64,000 bases of DNA. Origin: CAWJFP01 sp963842155. Lineage in GTDB: Bacteria > Pseudomonadota > Alphaproteobacteria > JACZXZ01. The notes under the pieces are model-generated. The model was not told the DNA's origin and ran no database searches. It saw nothing but the letters and a program-made list of their open reading frames with translations. The stretch covers positions 71,935-135,934 of the forward strand of contig CAWJFP010000014.1 in the NCBI GenBank assembly GCA_963842155.1, in the 5' to 3' direction. Numbering within the stretch: position 1 is the first letter of the stretch; the number at the start of each line of letters is the position of its first letter. Below, one piece after another: positions 1-9,709 of the stretch. Made by a program: the position numbers and the translations under genes.

Positions 1-1203
1 GGCTTCGCGCAGCTTCGGTATCTTGCCGCGGCTGACCGGCACCTCGCGCCGCGAGGCGCCGTCGAGCAGGATGACGCCATGATCGTTGCGCCGGGCAAAT
101 CCCAAGGCATGGTGGATATTCACGATATGGCTGCGATGGACGCGAAGGAACTTGGCCGGGTCGAGCCGCGCTTCGAGCTCGGAGACCGAGAACGAGCAGA
201 AATAGCTGTCGCCCTGGCCATGCACGGTCGTGTAATGGGCATTCGCGTCGATGGCGATGATGTCGTCGAGGTCGAGCAGCATCGTGGTTCGGTTGCGCAG
301 CACCGGCAAGCGGCGTAGCCGCAGGGGACCGCCGTTCGAGGGTACGCCGTTCTCGGCGCCGTCGGCCGGCTCGGTCGCGGATGCCAGGAGCGCGGCGGCA
401 GCGATGGGCGAAGGCGGCGCCGGAAATGGATGGGCGCCTGCCGCCGCGCCGGCGAACGCGGGGCCGGGATAGGGAGCGGCGTCGGGCGCCTCGGCGCCCG
501 GTACGTCCGGCAGCGCCGCAAGCATCGTGCATCCCACGATGAGGAAAGTCACGATGGCGACGACGATCGCCAGGAGCGGCTGGCTCAAGGCCGGTGCTGC
601 AAACTCGACCCTGCCATCGAGGGGAAAGAAGGAAGCGCCGGCCATGGCGGTGTAATGCATGCCCGACACGGCAAGGCCCAACACGATCGCGGCGGAGATC
701 TTGCGGAAGCGGCCATGGCGGCGGAAGAGCAGCCAGATGGCGAGCGTCGAGGTCGCGATCGCGATCAGAATAGAGGCCGCGACCAGCGGGGGGTAGTGGC
801 TCACCGCGCAGTTCCCGCGGATCGCCGCCATCCCGATATAGTGCATCGAGACGATGCCAAGCCCCATGAAGCAACCACCGCCCAGCGTGCGGACCAGCGA
901 TTTCGGATCATGGACGGCGATCGCCAATGCCGTACCGGTGGCGAGGATGGCGACGAGCGCGGAGACGAGCGTCTCCAACAGGTCGTAATTCACCAGGACC
1001 GGCAGCGCCAGCGCGAGCATGGCCACGAAATGCATGGACCAGATGCCGCCGCCGATGGCGACCGCCGCCGCCGCTAGCAGAAGCTTCCGCCGCACGCCGC
1101 GCGCGGACAATAGCCGGCCCGCCAGGTGGAATCCGCTATAGGACGCTACCGTCGCGATCAAAATCGACAGGAATACGAGGCCGCTATCGTAGTCGACACT
1201 CAT
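1..1203 (-). CDS. MHYT-domain membrane sensor with C-terminal LytTR DNA-binding domain (3' end beyond window)
   Basis: The reading frame stays open from an ATG at 1203 to base 1, giving 401 residues without a stop. The N-terminal half is hydrophobic and carries three MHYT-type motifs (SMHFVAM, SMHYIGM, GMHYTAM), with the Met and His residues proposed to bind copper in this family. An Ala/Pro-rich linker of about 60 residues follows. The C-terminal part reads as a LytTR domain (DLDDIIAIDANAHYTTVH, then a segment with FLRVHRSHIVN). The combination resembles the CoxC/CoxH-type sensor-regulators described near carbon monoxide dehydrogenase genes, which suggests a membrane-anchored transcription factor responding to a diatomic gas, oxygen or copper. 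The ligand is inference. No cox genes are visible here; they could lie beyond the left edge. Confidence 0.82.
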   Translation of the reverse strand, partial: MSVDYDSGLVFLSILIATVASYSGFHLAGRLLSARGVRRKLLLAAAAVAIGGGIWSMHFVAMLALALPVLVNYDLLETLVSALVAILATGTALAIAVHDPKSLVRTLGGGCFMGLGIVSMHYIGMAAIRGNCAVSHYPPLVAASILIAIATSTLAIWLLFRRHGRFRKISAAIVLGLAVSGMHYTAMAGASFFPLDGRVEFAAPALSQPLLAIVVAIVTFLIVGCTMLAALPDVPGAEAPDAAPYPGPAFAGAAAGAHPFPAPPSPIAAAALLASATEPADGAENGVPSNGGPLRLRRLPVLRNRTTMLLDLDDIIAIDANAHYTTVHGQGDSYFCSFSVSELEARLDPAKFLRVHRSHIVNIHHALGFARRNDHGVILLDGASRREVPVSRGKIPKLREA

Positions 1204-1393
1204 CCCTAACGCATTTGTTGCCGGAGCCGGACTGCACAACAACTATGCGTGATTTGCGCCTCACCCGCAAGCATCAGGGTGGCGGCCGGGGGCCATGGCT
1301 CCCCCCTTTTGCCGCGTCCCCGGCTTGTCTTTTCCATCGCCACCCGAGGTGGAGGCAGGCCGGGCGCCAGCGACGGGGCTATGGGTTAGTGAG

Positions 1394-2002
1394 TTATTGC
1401 GCGAGGCCTTCGGCCTTGAGCGTGGCATGCACCGCGGGCCGCGCCGCAACGCGCTTCAAGTAACCCTCGATTCCCGGCCAGGCGCTGGTGTCGAACTTGA
1501 GGAAGCGGGTCCAGCTGAGGATGGTGAAGAGGTAGCAATCGGCCACGGTGAAGCCCTCGCCCATGATATAGGGCTTGCCTTCCAGGCTCTTCGCGACGAA
1601 GGCCATCTTGCCGCCGAGGATTTCGACGAGCACGGCCTTCCAGGCATCGGTCATCTTCGGGTTGAAGAGCGAGCCAAGCCCCTTATGCAGCTCGGAGGTG
1701 GTGAAGTTGAGCCATTCCTCCAGCCGGTAGCGCTCCCAGCTCGCCGCCGGCGGAGCGAGCTTCGAGCCCGGCTTCTGGTCCGCGATATATTGCACGATGA
1801 CCGGCCCCTCGGTGAGGGTCTCGCCATTGTCGAGCTTGAGCACCGGGACCTGGCCCTTGGGATTGATGGCGCCGAAATCGCCGCCGCTTTTGGTCGTCTT
1901 GGCCTTGAGGTCGACCTGCTCGGTCTCGAATTTGAGGCCCGCTTCGTGCAACGCGATATGGGGCGAGAGGGAGCAGGCACCGGGGCTGAAATAGAGCTTC
2001 AT
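1394..2002 (-). CDS. Glutathione S-transferase, beta class
   Basis: A 202-residue protein, the usual length for a cytosolic bacterial GST. The N-terminal thioredoxin-like domain opens with MKLYFSPGACSLSPH, where Cys10 is the catalytic cysteine typical of beta-class enzymes. The cis-Pro segment GQVPVLKLDNG and the ESxxI-like segment LTEGPVIVQYIAD follow. The all-helical C-terminal domain contains the capping motif region FTVADCYLF. It would conjugate or reduce electrophiles with glutathione in the cytoplasm. It stands alone, about 220 bases downstream of the MFS gene on the same strand, so co-transcription is possible but not shown. Confidence 0.92.
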   Translation of the reverse strand: MKLYFSPGACSLSPHIALHEAGLKFETEQVDLKAKTTKSGGDFGAINPKGQVPVLKLDNGETLTEGPVIVQYIADQKPGSKLAPPAASWERYRLEEWLNFTTSELHKGLGSLFNPKMTDAWKAVLVEILGGKMAFVAKSLEGKPYIMGEGFTVADCYLFTILSWTRFLKFDTSAWPGIEGYLKRVAARPAVHATLKAEGLAQ

Positions 2003-2224
2003 CGAGTTTTCTCCTCATTGCAGTTTGATCTGGGCTGTTCGATCTTGCCGAGAAACCGGCCGGGCTGCGCCCACGCGCGCTCCTTGGATTGTTCCGAAAG
2101 TTCCATGAGCAGGGCGCAAGTTGGTTGGGCGGGAAAATTCGCGCGGCGATCCGAGCGATAATCCCGTCTGCCCCACCCCGATCGTCAACTCGGCCGCCGA
2201 GGATCGACGCGGTGATGACCCTTA

Positions 2225-3460
2225 TTAATCTCCCCCCGCGGGAAGGGTCGCGGGCCGCGCGACGGGCCGGATTATCTGCATGACGGTCGGCGCGGCAAGC
2301 GCGAAGGCCAGCGCGAGCGTGAAGAACACCGCATGGGAGGCGTGCCGATCGAGCAGCGCGCCGAACAGCAAGGGCGCGGTCGAGGAGCCCAGATCGAAGC
2401 CGGAATAGACGAAGCCGAAGACGCTTCCTATGCCGAGGCCCGTCGCCGCGCGGCGGACCAGCACGTCGCGCGAGGGCGCCGTGATGCCGCTGGCGATCCC
2501 CGCGCATGCCATTACCGCGACGATGACGAGCGCGTTGCCGACGGCGCCGGCCAGCAGCAGCATCAGCGCGCTCGCCACGACCATCCCGCCCATGGCCACG
2601 CGATGATGGCGCTGTGTGCGCTCGGCGAGAAAGCCGCCGATCACCATGCCGGCGATGCCGCCCACGAGATAGGCGCTGAGGCCCACGGTCGCCACGCGAA
2701 GCGCCATGCCGTAGCCCGAGGTGAAAGCCGTGATGGCGAAAGTCTGGATACCCGTTCCGGCGAAGGCGGTGAGGACGAAATAGGCGAAGGCCATGACGAT
2801 GACCGGCGAGCCGATGACGCCGAGATAATTGCCCAGGCCGCCCCTGGTAGCATGGCGCGGCACGACCGCACGCGCCTCATAGACCAGCATGGCGCGGTTC
2901 GCATGCACGAGCGCCGCGACGACGAGGCCGAGGATACCGAGACTCAGCAGCGCCACGCGCCAGCTCGCCAGCGCGGCGATGGTGGTGACGGCAATCGGCG
3001 CGCTGGCGTAGCCCAACATGCCCGAGATGCCATGGACCGCGAAGGCGCGGCCGAGCCAACTCTCGCTCACGCGATGGCTGAGAATGGAGAGGTCGGCGGG
3101 ATGGAACACGCTGTTGCCGAGCCCCGCCAGCAGCGCCAAGGGCAGCAGCATCCAATAGGCGGTGACCAGGCCCGCCAAAGCCGTGCCGAGCGAGAGGGAG
3201 ACGAGACCGCCGAGCAGCAGCCGCTGCGCACCGAAGCGATCGACGAGGACGCCCGCCGCCGCCTGCCCGACCCCGGACGCCACGAAGAACAAGGTGATGA
3301 CGAGGCCGAGCTCGGTGTAGCTCACCTCGAACTGGGCATGAAGAATAGTAAAGAGGGGTGGCAAGGCGAGCTGCATGATATGGCTGCAATAATGCGCCGC
3401 ACCCACCAGCGCGATAATCCAGCCGTTACGATTCTTCTCCGCCGCTGCGGCCGCTGACAT
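2225..3460 (-). CDS. MFS transporter, fosmidomycin-resistance (Fsr)-like
   Basis: About 411 residues with some twelve hydrophobic segments and a soluble charged N-terminus. The first-half signature VLVDRFGAQRLLLGG matches the MFS loop 2-3 pattern, and GNSVFHPADLSILS resembles the conserved FHPA segment of Fsr-type exporters. A likely proton-driven efflux carrier in the inner membrane; the substrate cannot be read from sequence. A longer reading frame extends to 3511, but the ATG at 3460 (MSAAAAAEKNR) gives a more typical N-terminus. Neither start has a strong ribosome-binding site. Confidence 0.85.
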   Translation of the reverse strand: MSAAAAAEKNRNGWIIALVGAAHYCSHIMQLALPPLFTILHAQFEVSYTELGLVITLFFVASGVGQAAAGVLVDRFGAQRLLLGGLVSLSLGTALAGLVTAYWMLLPLALLAGLGNSVFHPADLSILSHRVSESWLGRAFAVHGISGMLGYASAPIAVTTIAALASWRVALLSLGILGLVVAALVHANRAMLVYEARAVVPRHATRGGLGNYLGVIGSPVIVMAFAYFVLTAFAGTGIQTFAITAFTSGYGMALRVATVGLSAYLVGGIAGMVIGGFLAERTQRHHRVAMGGMVVASALMLLLAGAVGNALVIVAVMACAGIASGITAPSRDVLVRRAATGLGIGSVFGFVYSGFDLGSSTAPLLFGALLDRHASHAVFFTLALAFALAAPTVMQIIRPVARPATLPAGGD

Positions 3461-3581
3461 CGCCGATTTTCCGTCATTGCCCAAGGAGCCGGCAATATAG
3501 CTCGAAACCATGCCACGGCACTAATATTCGCCGGTATGGCAGCCATGTCCGGATGGTCGCCCTCGGCACTCCGCTCGATCA

Positions 3582-6521
3582 TTACGCCGCCAGGCTCAGC
3601 ACCGTCTTGGCGATGGCGTGGCGTGAGATGCCGTGACGCTCCAAGAGCTCCTCGCCCGAGCCGGAGCGCGGTGCCTTGTCGACCGCGAGATGGTAGAACG
3701 GCGCGAGCGGCCCGATGCTCGCGGCCACCGCCTCTCCCAACCCGCCCTCGCGCCAATGATCCTCGACGACGATGACGCCCTTGGTCTCGCGCGCCGCTCT
3801 CGTCATAGTCTTCGCGTCGAGCGGCTTGATCGAATAGGCGTCGATGACGCGCAGCAGGATCTTCCGCCTCTTGAGCGCCTCGTAGGCCGCGAGCGCCTCG
3901 TGGACCGTCACTCCGGCAGCGACGACCGTATAGGCGTCCTGTTTCGACCGGCGCAGGATCTTGCTGCCGCCCAGCGGGAACGGCTCGTCGTTCGCATAGA
4001 GCACCGGCGACTTGGGTCGCGCCGTACGGATATAGACGATGCCGTCGACCCGCGCCGCCTCCTCGGTCAGGCGCGCCGCACTTACCACGTCCGAGGGGCA
4101 AAACACCTTGCTGTCGAGCAGCGCGCGGAACATGGCGATATCCTCGAGGCCCATCTGCGACGGCCCGTCCTCGCCGACCGAGACGCCCGAATGGCTGCCG
4201 CAGAAGACGAGATGCGGCGGCCGGCTATAGGCCGCCATGCGGATGAAATCATAGGCGCGGGTGAGAAAGCTCGCGAAGGTCGCGACGTAGGGGATTCTTC
4301 CGGAGACGGCGAGCCCCAAGGCGGCGCCCACCATGTCTTGTTCGGCGATAAAGCCTTCGAAGAAGCGCTCGGGGTGGCGCTTGCCGAAGGCGGCCGTGTA
4401 GGTCGAGTTCTTCACGTCGCCGTCGATCACGACGATCTCGGACATCAGATCGCCGAGCTGCTCAAGCGCATGGCCAAAGCCCTCGCGCGTGGCGAGCTTG
4501 TCGCTCGTCTTATAGGCGAGCTTGATGGGCGGAACCTTCTTGCGCTGCGGCGGATGGAACGCGCCGATCCGGCGCGGCCGCACCTCGATATCCGTCTTCG
4601 CCTCGCCGAGCTCGGCGAGCGCCTTCTTCATCTGCGCGCGATCGAGCGCCTTGCCGTGCCAGCCCGGTGCGCCTTCGAGGAAGGAGACTCCCTTGCCCTT
4701 CTCCGTGCGCGCGATGATGGCGACGGGTCCGCCCTTGCGCGCGGCGGCCAGCGCATCGAGGATCGCGCGCATGTCGTGGCCGTCGATCTCGACGGCACGC
4801 CAGCCGAAAGCCTCGAAGCGGCGCGCGAAGACGCCCGTATCGTGGTGATAAGGCGCGTCGCCGCTCTGCCCCAACCCGTTCACGTCGACGATGGCCACGA
4901 GATTCTCGAGCTTGTTGAGCGAGGCGAACTGCGCCGCTTCCCAGACCGAGCCTTCGGAGCATTCGCCGTCGCCCATCAGGCAAAAAATGCGCGCCGCTAT
5001 GCCGTCGAGGCGGTTCGCGAGCGCGACGCCGTTCGCCGCCGCGAGCCCCTGGCCGAGCGAGCCCGTCGCCACCCGCACCCAGGGATTGTTCGGCGTCGGA
5101 TGGCCTTCGAGCGAGCTGCCGAGCTTGCGGAGGGTCATCGGGTTCTCGTCGATGGCGCCGGCCTCGGAGAGCACGGCCCAGAGGATCGGAGCGGCATGGC
5201 CCTTGGAGAGGATGAAGCTGTCGACATTGCGCGCCTCTGGATCGCGCGGGTCCCAACGCATCTCATGAAAGAACAAGGCGGCGACGAGGTCGGCGCAGGA
5301 CATGCAGGAGGTGGGGTGGCCGGAGCCCGCCGCCGTCGTCATTCGGATGACGAGCCGCCGCAGCTTGCGCGCCATCGTCTCCAGCGCCTTGATGTCCCGC
5401 CGCGCAGCGAAGCACTCCCCCTTCTCGGCGAGGCTGCGCGTGAGCGCGTCGAAGGGATCGACGAATTTCTGGATGGCCTCGTCCTCGAGCCGAGCGGTAA
5501 CGGCGGTGAATTCGATGCCTGCCGCCTCGATGGCGCGCATGGTCTGACGCGCCTCGGCGATCTTCTCGTCGAGACGGTCCTCGACTTTGCCGTGATCGGC
5601 GAAGGCGGCGGCGGTGGCCGGCGGCAATGTCGTCACCGTATCGGGTCCGATCAGCGATTCGACATACATCACGTCGCTGTAGCGCGGATTCTTGGTGCCG
5701 GTGCTCGCCCAGAGGAGACGCTGCACGCGCGCGCCTTGCTTCGCCAGCGCGCGCCAGCGGCCGTTTTTCACGATCTTGCTGAAGCTGTGATAGGCGAGCT
5801 TCGCGTTGGCGATCGCCGCCTTGCCCTTGAGGGCTGCGAGCCGCTCGTCTTCGTTCGGCCCAGCGCCCATGCGATGGTCGAGGAGCTGATCGATCAGCAC
5901 GTCGATGCGGCTCAGGAAGAAGCTCGCGACCGAGGCCACGCGCTCGATGGGCTTGCCTTCCGCCATCCGGCGCTCGAGTGCGCGAAGATAGGCTTCTGCC
6001 ACGGCCTCGTAATGCGCCACCGAGAAAAGCAGCGTGATATTGACGTTGATGCCCTCGTAAAGCAGCACTTCGATCGCGGCGACGCCTTCGGCCGTGCCGG
6101 GAATCTTGATGAGAAGGTTCGGGCGGCCGACCGCCTTCCAGAGGCGCCGCCCCTCCTCCATCGAGCGCTCCGCGTTGCGCGCCGCATGGGGCGACACTTC
6201 CAGGCTCACATAGCCGTCGCGCCCGTCGGATTCGTCATAGACGGGGCGGAGGATGTCGCAGGCGTCGCGGATGTCGCTCGCGACGAGCCTCTCGTAGAGC
6301 GCGTCGGTGGAGAGCCCGTCCTTGACGGCCTTCTCGATCGCCGGGTCGTAATCGCCGCCATGGGCGATGGCATGCTCGAAGATCTCGGGGTTGGACGTGA
6401 TGCCGCGAAGCCCCTCTTCCACCACGCGGCGCTTCAGGCTGCCATCGGCGATCATCGCGCGCGAAAGGCTGTCGAGCCAATAGCTCTGCCCATGCTCAAG
6501 CAGCTGCTTTAGGGGATTCAT
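3582..6521 (-). CDS. Bifunctional transaldolase/transketolase fusion
   Basis: A 979-residue fusion. Residues 1 to about 375 are transaldolase, with GITSNPEIF near the start and the Schiff-base lysine in NLLIKIPGT. Residues from about 380 on are a complete transketolase: ILSKGHAAPILWAV, the thiamine-diphosphate motif GDGECSEGSVWEAAQF, and the pyrimidine-domain segment FIAEQDMVGAALGLAV with the catalytic Glu. One polypeptide therefore holds both enzymes of the non-oxidative pentose-phosphate pathway. The ATG at 6521 has a good ribosome-binding site (AAGGAG) and lies 15 bases after the pgl stop, so it is the last gene of the gnd-zwf-pgl-tal/tkt operon. Free transaldolase is usually 320-380 residues and transketolase about 650, which fits a head-to-tail fusion. 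Confidence 0.93.
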   Translation of the reverse strand: MNPLKQLLEHGQSYWLDSLSRAMIADGSLKRRVVEEGLRGITSNPEIFEHAIAHGGDYDPAIEKAVKDGLSTDALYERLVASDIRDACDILRPVYDESDGRDGYVSLEVSPHAARNAERSMEEGRRLWKAVGRPNLLIKIPGTAEGVAAIEVLLYEGINVNITLLFSVAHYEAVAEAYLRALERRMAEGKPIERVASVASFFLSRIDVLIDQLLDHRMGAGPNEDERLAALKGKAAIANAKLAYHSFSKIVKNGRWRALAKQGARVQRLLWASTGTKNPRYSDVMYVESLIGPDTVTTLPPATAAAFADHGKVEDRLDEKIAEARQTMRAIEAAGIEFTAVTARLEDEAIQKFVDPFDALTRSLAEKGECFAARRDIKALETMARKLRRLVIRMTTAAGSGHPTSCMSCADLVAALFFHEMRWDPRDPEARNVDSFILSKGHAAPILWAVLSEAGAIDENPMTLRKLGSSLEGHPTPNNPWVRVATGSLGQGLAAANGVALANRLDGIAARIFCLMGDGECSEGSVWEAAQFASLNKLENLVAIVDVNGLGQSGDAPYHHDTGVFARRFEAFGWRAVEIDGHDMRAILDALAAARKGGPVAIIARTEKGKGVSFLEGAPGWHGKALDRAQMKKALAELGEAKTDIEVRPRRIGAFHPPQRKKVPPIKLAYKTSDKLATREGFGHALEQLGDLMSEIVVIDGDVKNSTYTAAFGKRHPERFFEGFIAEQDMVGAALGLAVSGRIPYVATFASFLTRAYDFIRMAAYSRPPHLVFCGSHSGVSVGEDGPSQMGLEDIAMFRALLDSKVFCPSDVVSAARLTEEAARVDGIVYIRTARPKSPVLYANDEPFPLGGSKILRRSKQDAYTVVAAGVTVHEALAAYEALKRRKILLRVIDAYSIKPLDAKTMTRAARETKGVIVVEDHWREGGLGEAVAASIGPLAPFYHLAVDKAPRSGSGEELLERHGISRHAIAKTVLSLAA

Positions 6522-6536
6522 GGCGTTCTCCTTCGC

Positions 6537-7328
6537 TTACTCGATGCCGGCGCCCGCGCGCTCGGGCAAGGCGGGATCGGAGGTCGCGGGCAGCTTCGCG
6601 GCGGCCGCGTCATCGACCAGCCAAAGCAGGCGGCCTTCGCTCGGCCGAACGCGCGCGGCCGGCAATGGCCCGGCCGCTCCGCGCGCCCGCTTCTCCATCG
6701 CGCGCGCGAGGATTTGTGCCTTCTCGGCGCCCGTTACCAGGAACATGATGTTCCGCGCCGCGTTGAGGACCGGCAGGGTGAGCGTGACGCGCTTGACGGC
6801 CGGCCCCGCGCTTCCCGTTGCCGGGCCATCCGTCGCAATGGCGAAGCGTCGGCGCTCGGAGAGGCCCTTGCTGCCCGGAAAAAGCGAAGCGGTGTGGCCG
6901 TCCCCGCCCAGGCCGAGCGAGATCAGGTCGAAGACCGGAGGTCCGCTGAAGGTGCCGCGCAGCTCCGCCTCGTAGCGGCGGGCCGCCTCCTCGGGATCGA
7001 GCTCGCCGAGGATGCGATGGAGGCGAGGCCGCTTCGTCAGGCCCGCGATCAGGGTGGTCTCGACCTGACGGAAATTGCTTCGTGGATCGTCCGGCGGCAC
7101 GCAGCGCTCGTCGGCGAAGAAAAGCTCGACCCGCGACCAATCCAACCTGTTGCAATGCGGCGGTTCGGTGAGACGGCGATAGGCCGCGCGCGGCGTCTCG
7201 CCGCCCGAGAGCGCCCAGATCGCGGCCCCGCGTTCCGCGACGGCTTCGCCGAGAGTGAAGGCGATGGCATGGGCGGCCGCGTCGGCCCATTCGGCCGCCC
7301 CTTCAACGATCTGCAGCTGCGGCTGCAT
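6537..7328 (-). CDS. pgl: 6-phosphogluconolactonase
   Basis: 263 residues hydrolysing 6-phosphogluconolactone, the second oxidative pentose-phosphate step. Family motifs are visible: ALSGGETPRAAYRRL near the N-terminus, ELFFADERCVPPDDPRSN, and LGLGGDGHTASLFPG with the His used in catalysis. The ATG at 7328 shares its A with the TAA of zwf, so translation of the two is probably coupled. A longer frame extends upstream on the same strand but only runs antisense-like through zwf coding sequence, so the overlap start is preferred. Confidence 0.94.
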   Translation of the reverse strand: MQPQLQIVEGAAEWADAAAHAIAFTLGEAVAERGAAIWALSGGETPRAAYRRLTEPPHCNRLDWSRVELFFADERCVPPDDPRSNFRQVETTLIAGLTKRPRLHRILGELDPEEAARRYEAELRGTFSGPPVFDLISLGLGGDGHTASLFPGSKGLSERRRFAIATDGPATGSAGPAVKRVTLTLPVLNAARNIMFLVTGAEKAQILARAMEKRARGAAGPLPAARVRPSEGRLLWLVDDAAAAKLPATSDPALPERAGAGIE

Positions 7329-8797
7329 TAATATTCCTGCTCGGGGTTGTGCCAGGCCTCGCCCTCTTCGGCGAGCAGCCTGTCGGCCGCGCGCGGGCCC
7401 CAGCTTCCCGCCGCGTAGGAATGCACCTCGTGCGTGCGCTCCAGCAGCGGCGTGTAGAGCGCCCAGGAAGCCTCGGCCTCGTCGGCATGGACGAAGAGCG
7501 TATGGTCGCCGAGGAGGATGTCCAGAAGCAGCGTCTCGTAAGCGTCGGGTATCGCGCCGAAGGCCTCGCTGTAGCGGAAGTGCAGCGGGATCGAGCGGAT
7601 GGCAAGCGGCTCGCTCGGCGCCTTGACCTCGAGATAGAGCTGGAACCCCTCGTCGGGCTGAAGCGTGAGCAATAGCAGGTTGGAGCGCGTTTCCCGCAAG
7701 CCGAGCGACTGGAAGAGAAAGACGGGCGGACGCTTGAAGCGCACGGCGATCTGGGTGAGCGGCCGCTTCAGCCGCTTGCCGGTGCGAATGTAAAAGGGCA
7801 CGCCGTGCCAACGCCAGCTGTCGATGCGAAGCCGAATGGCAACGAAGGTCTCGATGCCGGATCGCTTGGCGACGCCTGGTTCGGCGCGATAGGCCCGCAC
7901 GCGCTTGCCGGCGACCTCGCCTTTGCCATATTGGCCGAACACCACGTCCTTCGGCCGGATCGGCACCACGGCGCTGAGCAGTTTGGTCTTCTCCGCCAGC
8001 ACGGCGCCCGCGTTGAACGCGGCGGGAACCTCCATGCCGATCAGCGAGACGAGCTGCGTCATGTGGTTTTGCACCATGTCGCGCAGCGCGCCGGTCTTGT
8101 CGTAGTAATCGGCGCGCCGCTCGACCCCTAGCGTCTCGGCCGCGGTAATCTGCACGCTCGCGACGCGATCCCGGTTCCACAAGGCCTCCAGCGCGAGATT
8201 GGCGAAGCGGAAGACCAGGAGGTTCTGGACCGTCTCCTTGCCGAGATAGTGATCGATGCGGAAGACCTGCTGCTCCTCGAAATGGCGATGCACCAGCTCG
8301 TTGAGCTTGCGCGAGGAGGCCAGGTCATGGCCGAAGGGCTTCTCGATCACCAGCCGGGTCCAGCCGCGGCTTCGATTGAGCCCGGCCTCGCCCAGAAGCG
8401 TGATCGTCGTGGCGAACGCGCTGGCCGGGAGCGCCAGGTAGAAGACGCGGTGGCCGCCGAGCTTGCATTCCTTGTCGAGCGCGTGGATGCGCTTGGCGAG
8501 CCGGCCGTAATGCTCGTGCGTGGATTTCGCCACACCCTGGTGATGGAGCCGCGCACGGCACCAGGCACTGACCTTCCCGGCGGGCAAGCCCTTTTCGATA
8601 AGCGCTTCGGCCGCCCATTTGCGGAAGGCCTCGTCCGTCATCCGGACGTCGCGCGATACGCCGAGAATGGCGAACCGCGTGTCGCGGCGCCAACCTGCAC
8701 TGAGCCGAAAGAGGGCGGGCAGCAGCTTGCGGCGGCAGAGATCGCCGGTCGCGCCGAAGATCACGAAGAGATGCGGCGGCACCGCGCGCTCGGCCAT
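7328..8797 (-). CDS. zwf: Glucose-6-phosphate 1-dehydrogenase
   Basis: 489 residues, standard length. It oxidises glucose 6-phosphate with NAD(P)+. The N-terminal Rossmann motif is FVIFGATGDLCRRKL, followed by the substrate-binding segment RIDHYLGKETVQN with the signature Asp-His pair; the lysine and tyrosine of DHYLGKE are conserved. The C-terminal beta+alpha domain includes GVPFYIRTGKRLKR. The ATG at 8797 lies two bases after the gnd stop, and the stop overlaps the pgl start, so the three oxidative genes form one tight operon. A long frame continues upstream in the same phase only because gnd carries a frameshift. Confidence 0.95.
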   Translation of the reverse strand: MAERAVPPHLFVIFGATGDLCRRKLLPALFRLSAGWRRDTRFAILGVSRDVRMTDEAFRKWAAEALIEKGLPAGKVSAWCRARLHHQGVAKSTHEHYGRLAKRIHALDKECKLGGHRVFYLALPASAFATTITLLGEAGLNRSRGWTRLVIEKPFGHDLASSRKLNELVHRHFEEQQVFRIDHYLGKETVQNLLVFRFANLALEALWNRDRVASVQITAAETLGVERRADYYDKTGALRDMVQNHMTQLVSLIGMEVPAAFNAGAVLAEKTKLLSAVVPIRPKDVVFGQYGKGEVAGKRVRAYRAEPGVAKRSGIETFVAIRLRIDSWRWHGVPFYIRTGKRLKRPLTQIAVRFKRPPVFLFQSLGLRETRSNLLLLTLQPDEGFQLYLEVKAPSEPLAIRSIPLHFRYSEAFGAIPDAYETLLLDILLGDHTLFVHADEAEASWALYTPLLERTHEVHSYAAGSWGPRAADRLLAEEGEAWHNPEQEY

Positions 8798-8799
8798 GC

Positions 8800-9709
8800 T
8801 TACCCCTCGCGCTTGACGGGATGTCCGCCGAATTGATTGCGCAGCGCAGCGAGAAGGCGATCGGCGAAGGATTTCGCGTCGCGCGAGCGCAGCCGCTGGA
8901 TCAGCGACAACGAGATGACCGGCGCCGGAACCTCGAGCTCCAGCGCCTCGGCGACGGTCCAGCGCCCCTCGCCCGAAATCGTCGACATAGGGCGCGATCG
9001 CGGCGAGCGTCTGATCGTCGGCGAGCGCCCGTGCCGTCAGATCGAGCAGCCAGGAGCGGATCACGGTGCCGTAGCGCCAGATCTCCGCCACCTGATGAAG
9101 ATCGAGGGCGAACTCGTCCTTATGCTGCATGATCGAGAAGCCCTCGGCATAGGATTGCATGAGGCCGTATTCGATGCCGTTATGCACCATCTTGACGAAA
9201 TGGCCGCTGCCGACCGGGCCGACATGTCCCCAGCCCTTGTCCTTGGCCGGGGCCAGGCTCTCGAAGAGGGAACGCAGGCGATCGACCGCTTCCTTGCGGC
9301 CTCCGATCATCAAGGAATAGCCTTCCTCCAACCCCCAGATGCCCCCGCTCGTGCCGGCATCGACCAGCTCTATTCCGCGGACGGCCAGCTCCTTGGCGCG
9401 GCGCATGGTGTCGCGATAATTGGAGTTGCCGCCGTCGATCACGATGTCGCCCTTGGCAAGCAGGGGCGCAAGCGAAGCGAGCGTCTCGTCGACAGGCGCT
9501 CCGGCGGGCACCATCAGCCAGATTGCGCGGGGCGCCTTCAGCGCCTTCGCGAGCGCCGCGAGCGAGCCCGCGCCGGCGGCGCCCTTCTGCTCAACGCGAG
9601 CGATCGCCGCAGCAGCGCGGTCATAGGCGACGATCTTGTGTCCCGCCTTGATCAGCCGCTCGGCCATGTTGGCGCCCATGCGCCCCAGGCCGACAATGCC
9701 GAGCTCCAT
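8800..9709 (-). CDS. gnd: 6-phosphogluconate dehydrogenase, short (GndA-like) form, frameshifted
   Basis: Oxidative decarboxylation of 6-phosphogluconate to ribulose 5-phosphate. From the ATG at 9709 (ribosome-binding site GGAGC) the protein shows IVGLGRMGANMAERL (nucleotide fold), IVIDGGNSNYRDT (substrate loop) and VGSGHFVKMVHNGIEYG (catalytic Lys and His region). Near 8978 the frame jumps: the C-terminus continues in another phase as SGEGRWTVAEALELEVPAP and ends at 8800. One extra base in the AAA at 8976-8978 (plus strand) explains it. Corrected length is about 302 residues, the short form of the family. First gene of the pentose-phosphate operon. Confidence 0.88.

Noticed and set aside
3633..6512. 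959-residue open frame on the plus strand across the tal-tkt gene
   Set aside because: Antisense shadow of a clear fusion enzyme in high-GC DNA; composition rich in Arg/Asp/Glu with no family features.
6537..8180. 547-residue protein including pgl
   Set aside because: The N-terminal 284 residues are an out-of-phase reading of zwf; pgl starts at 7328.
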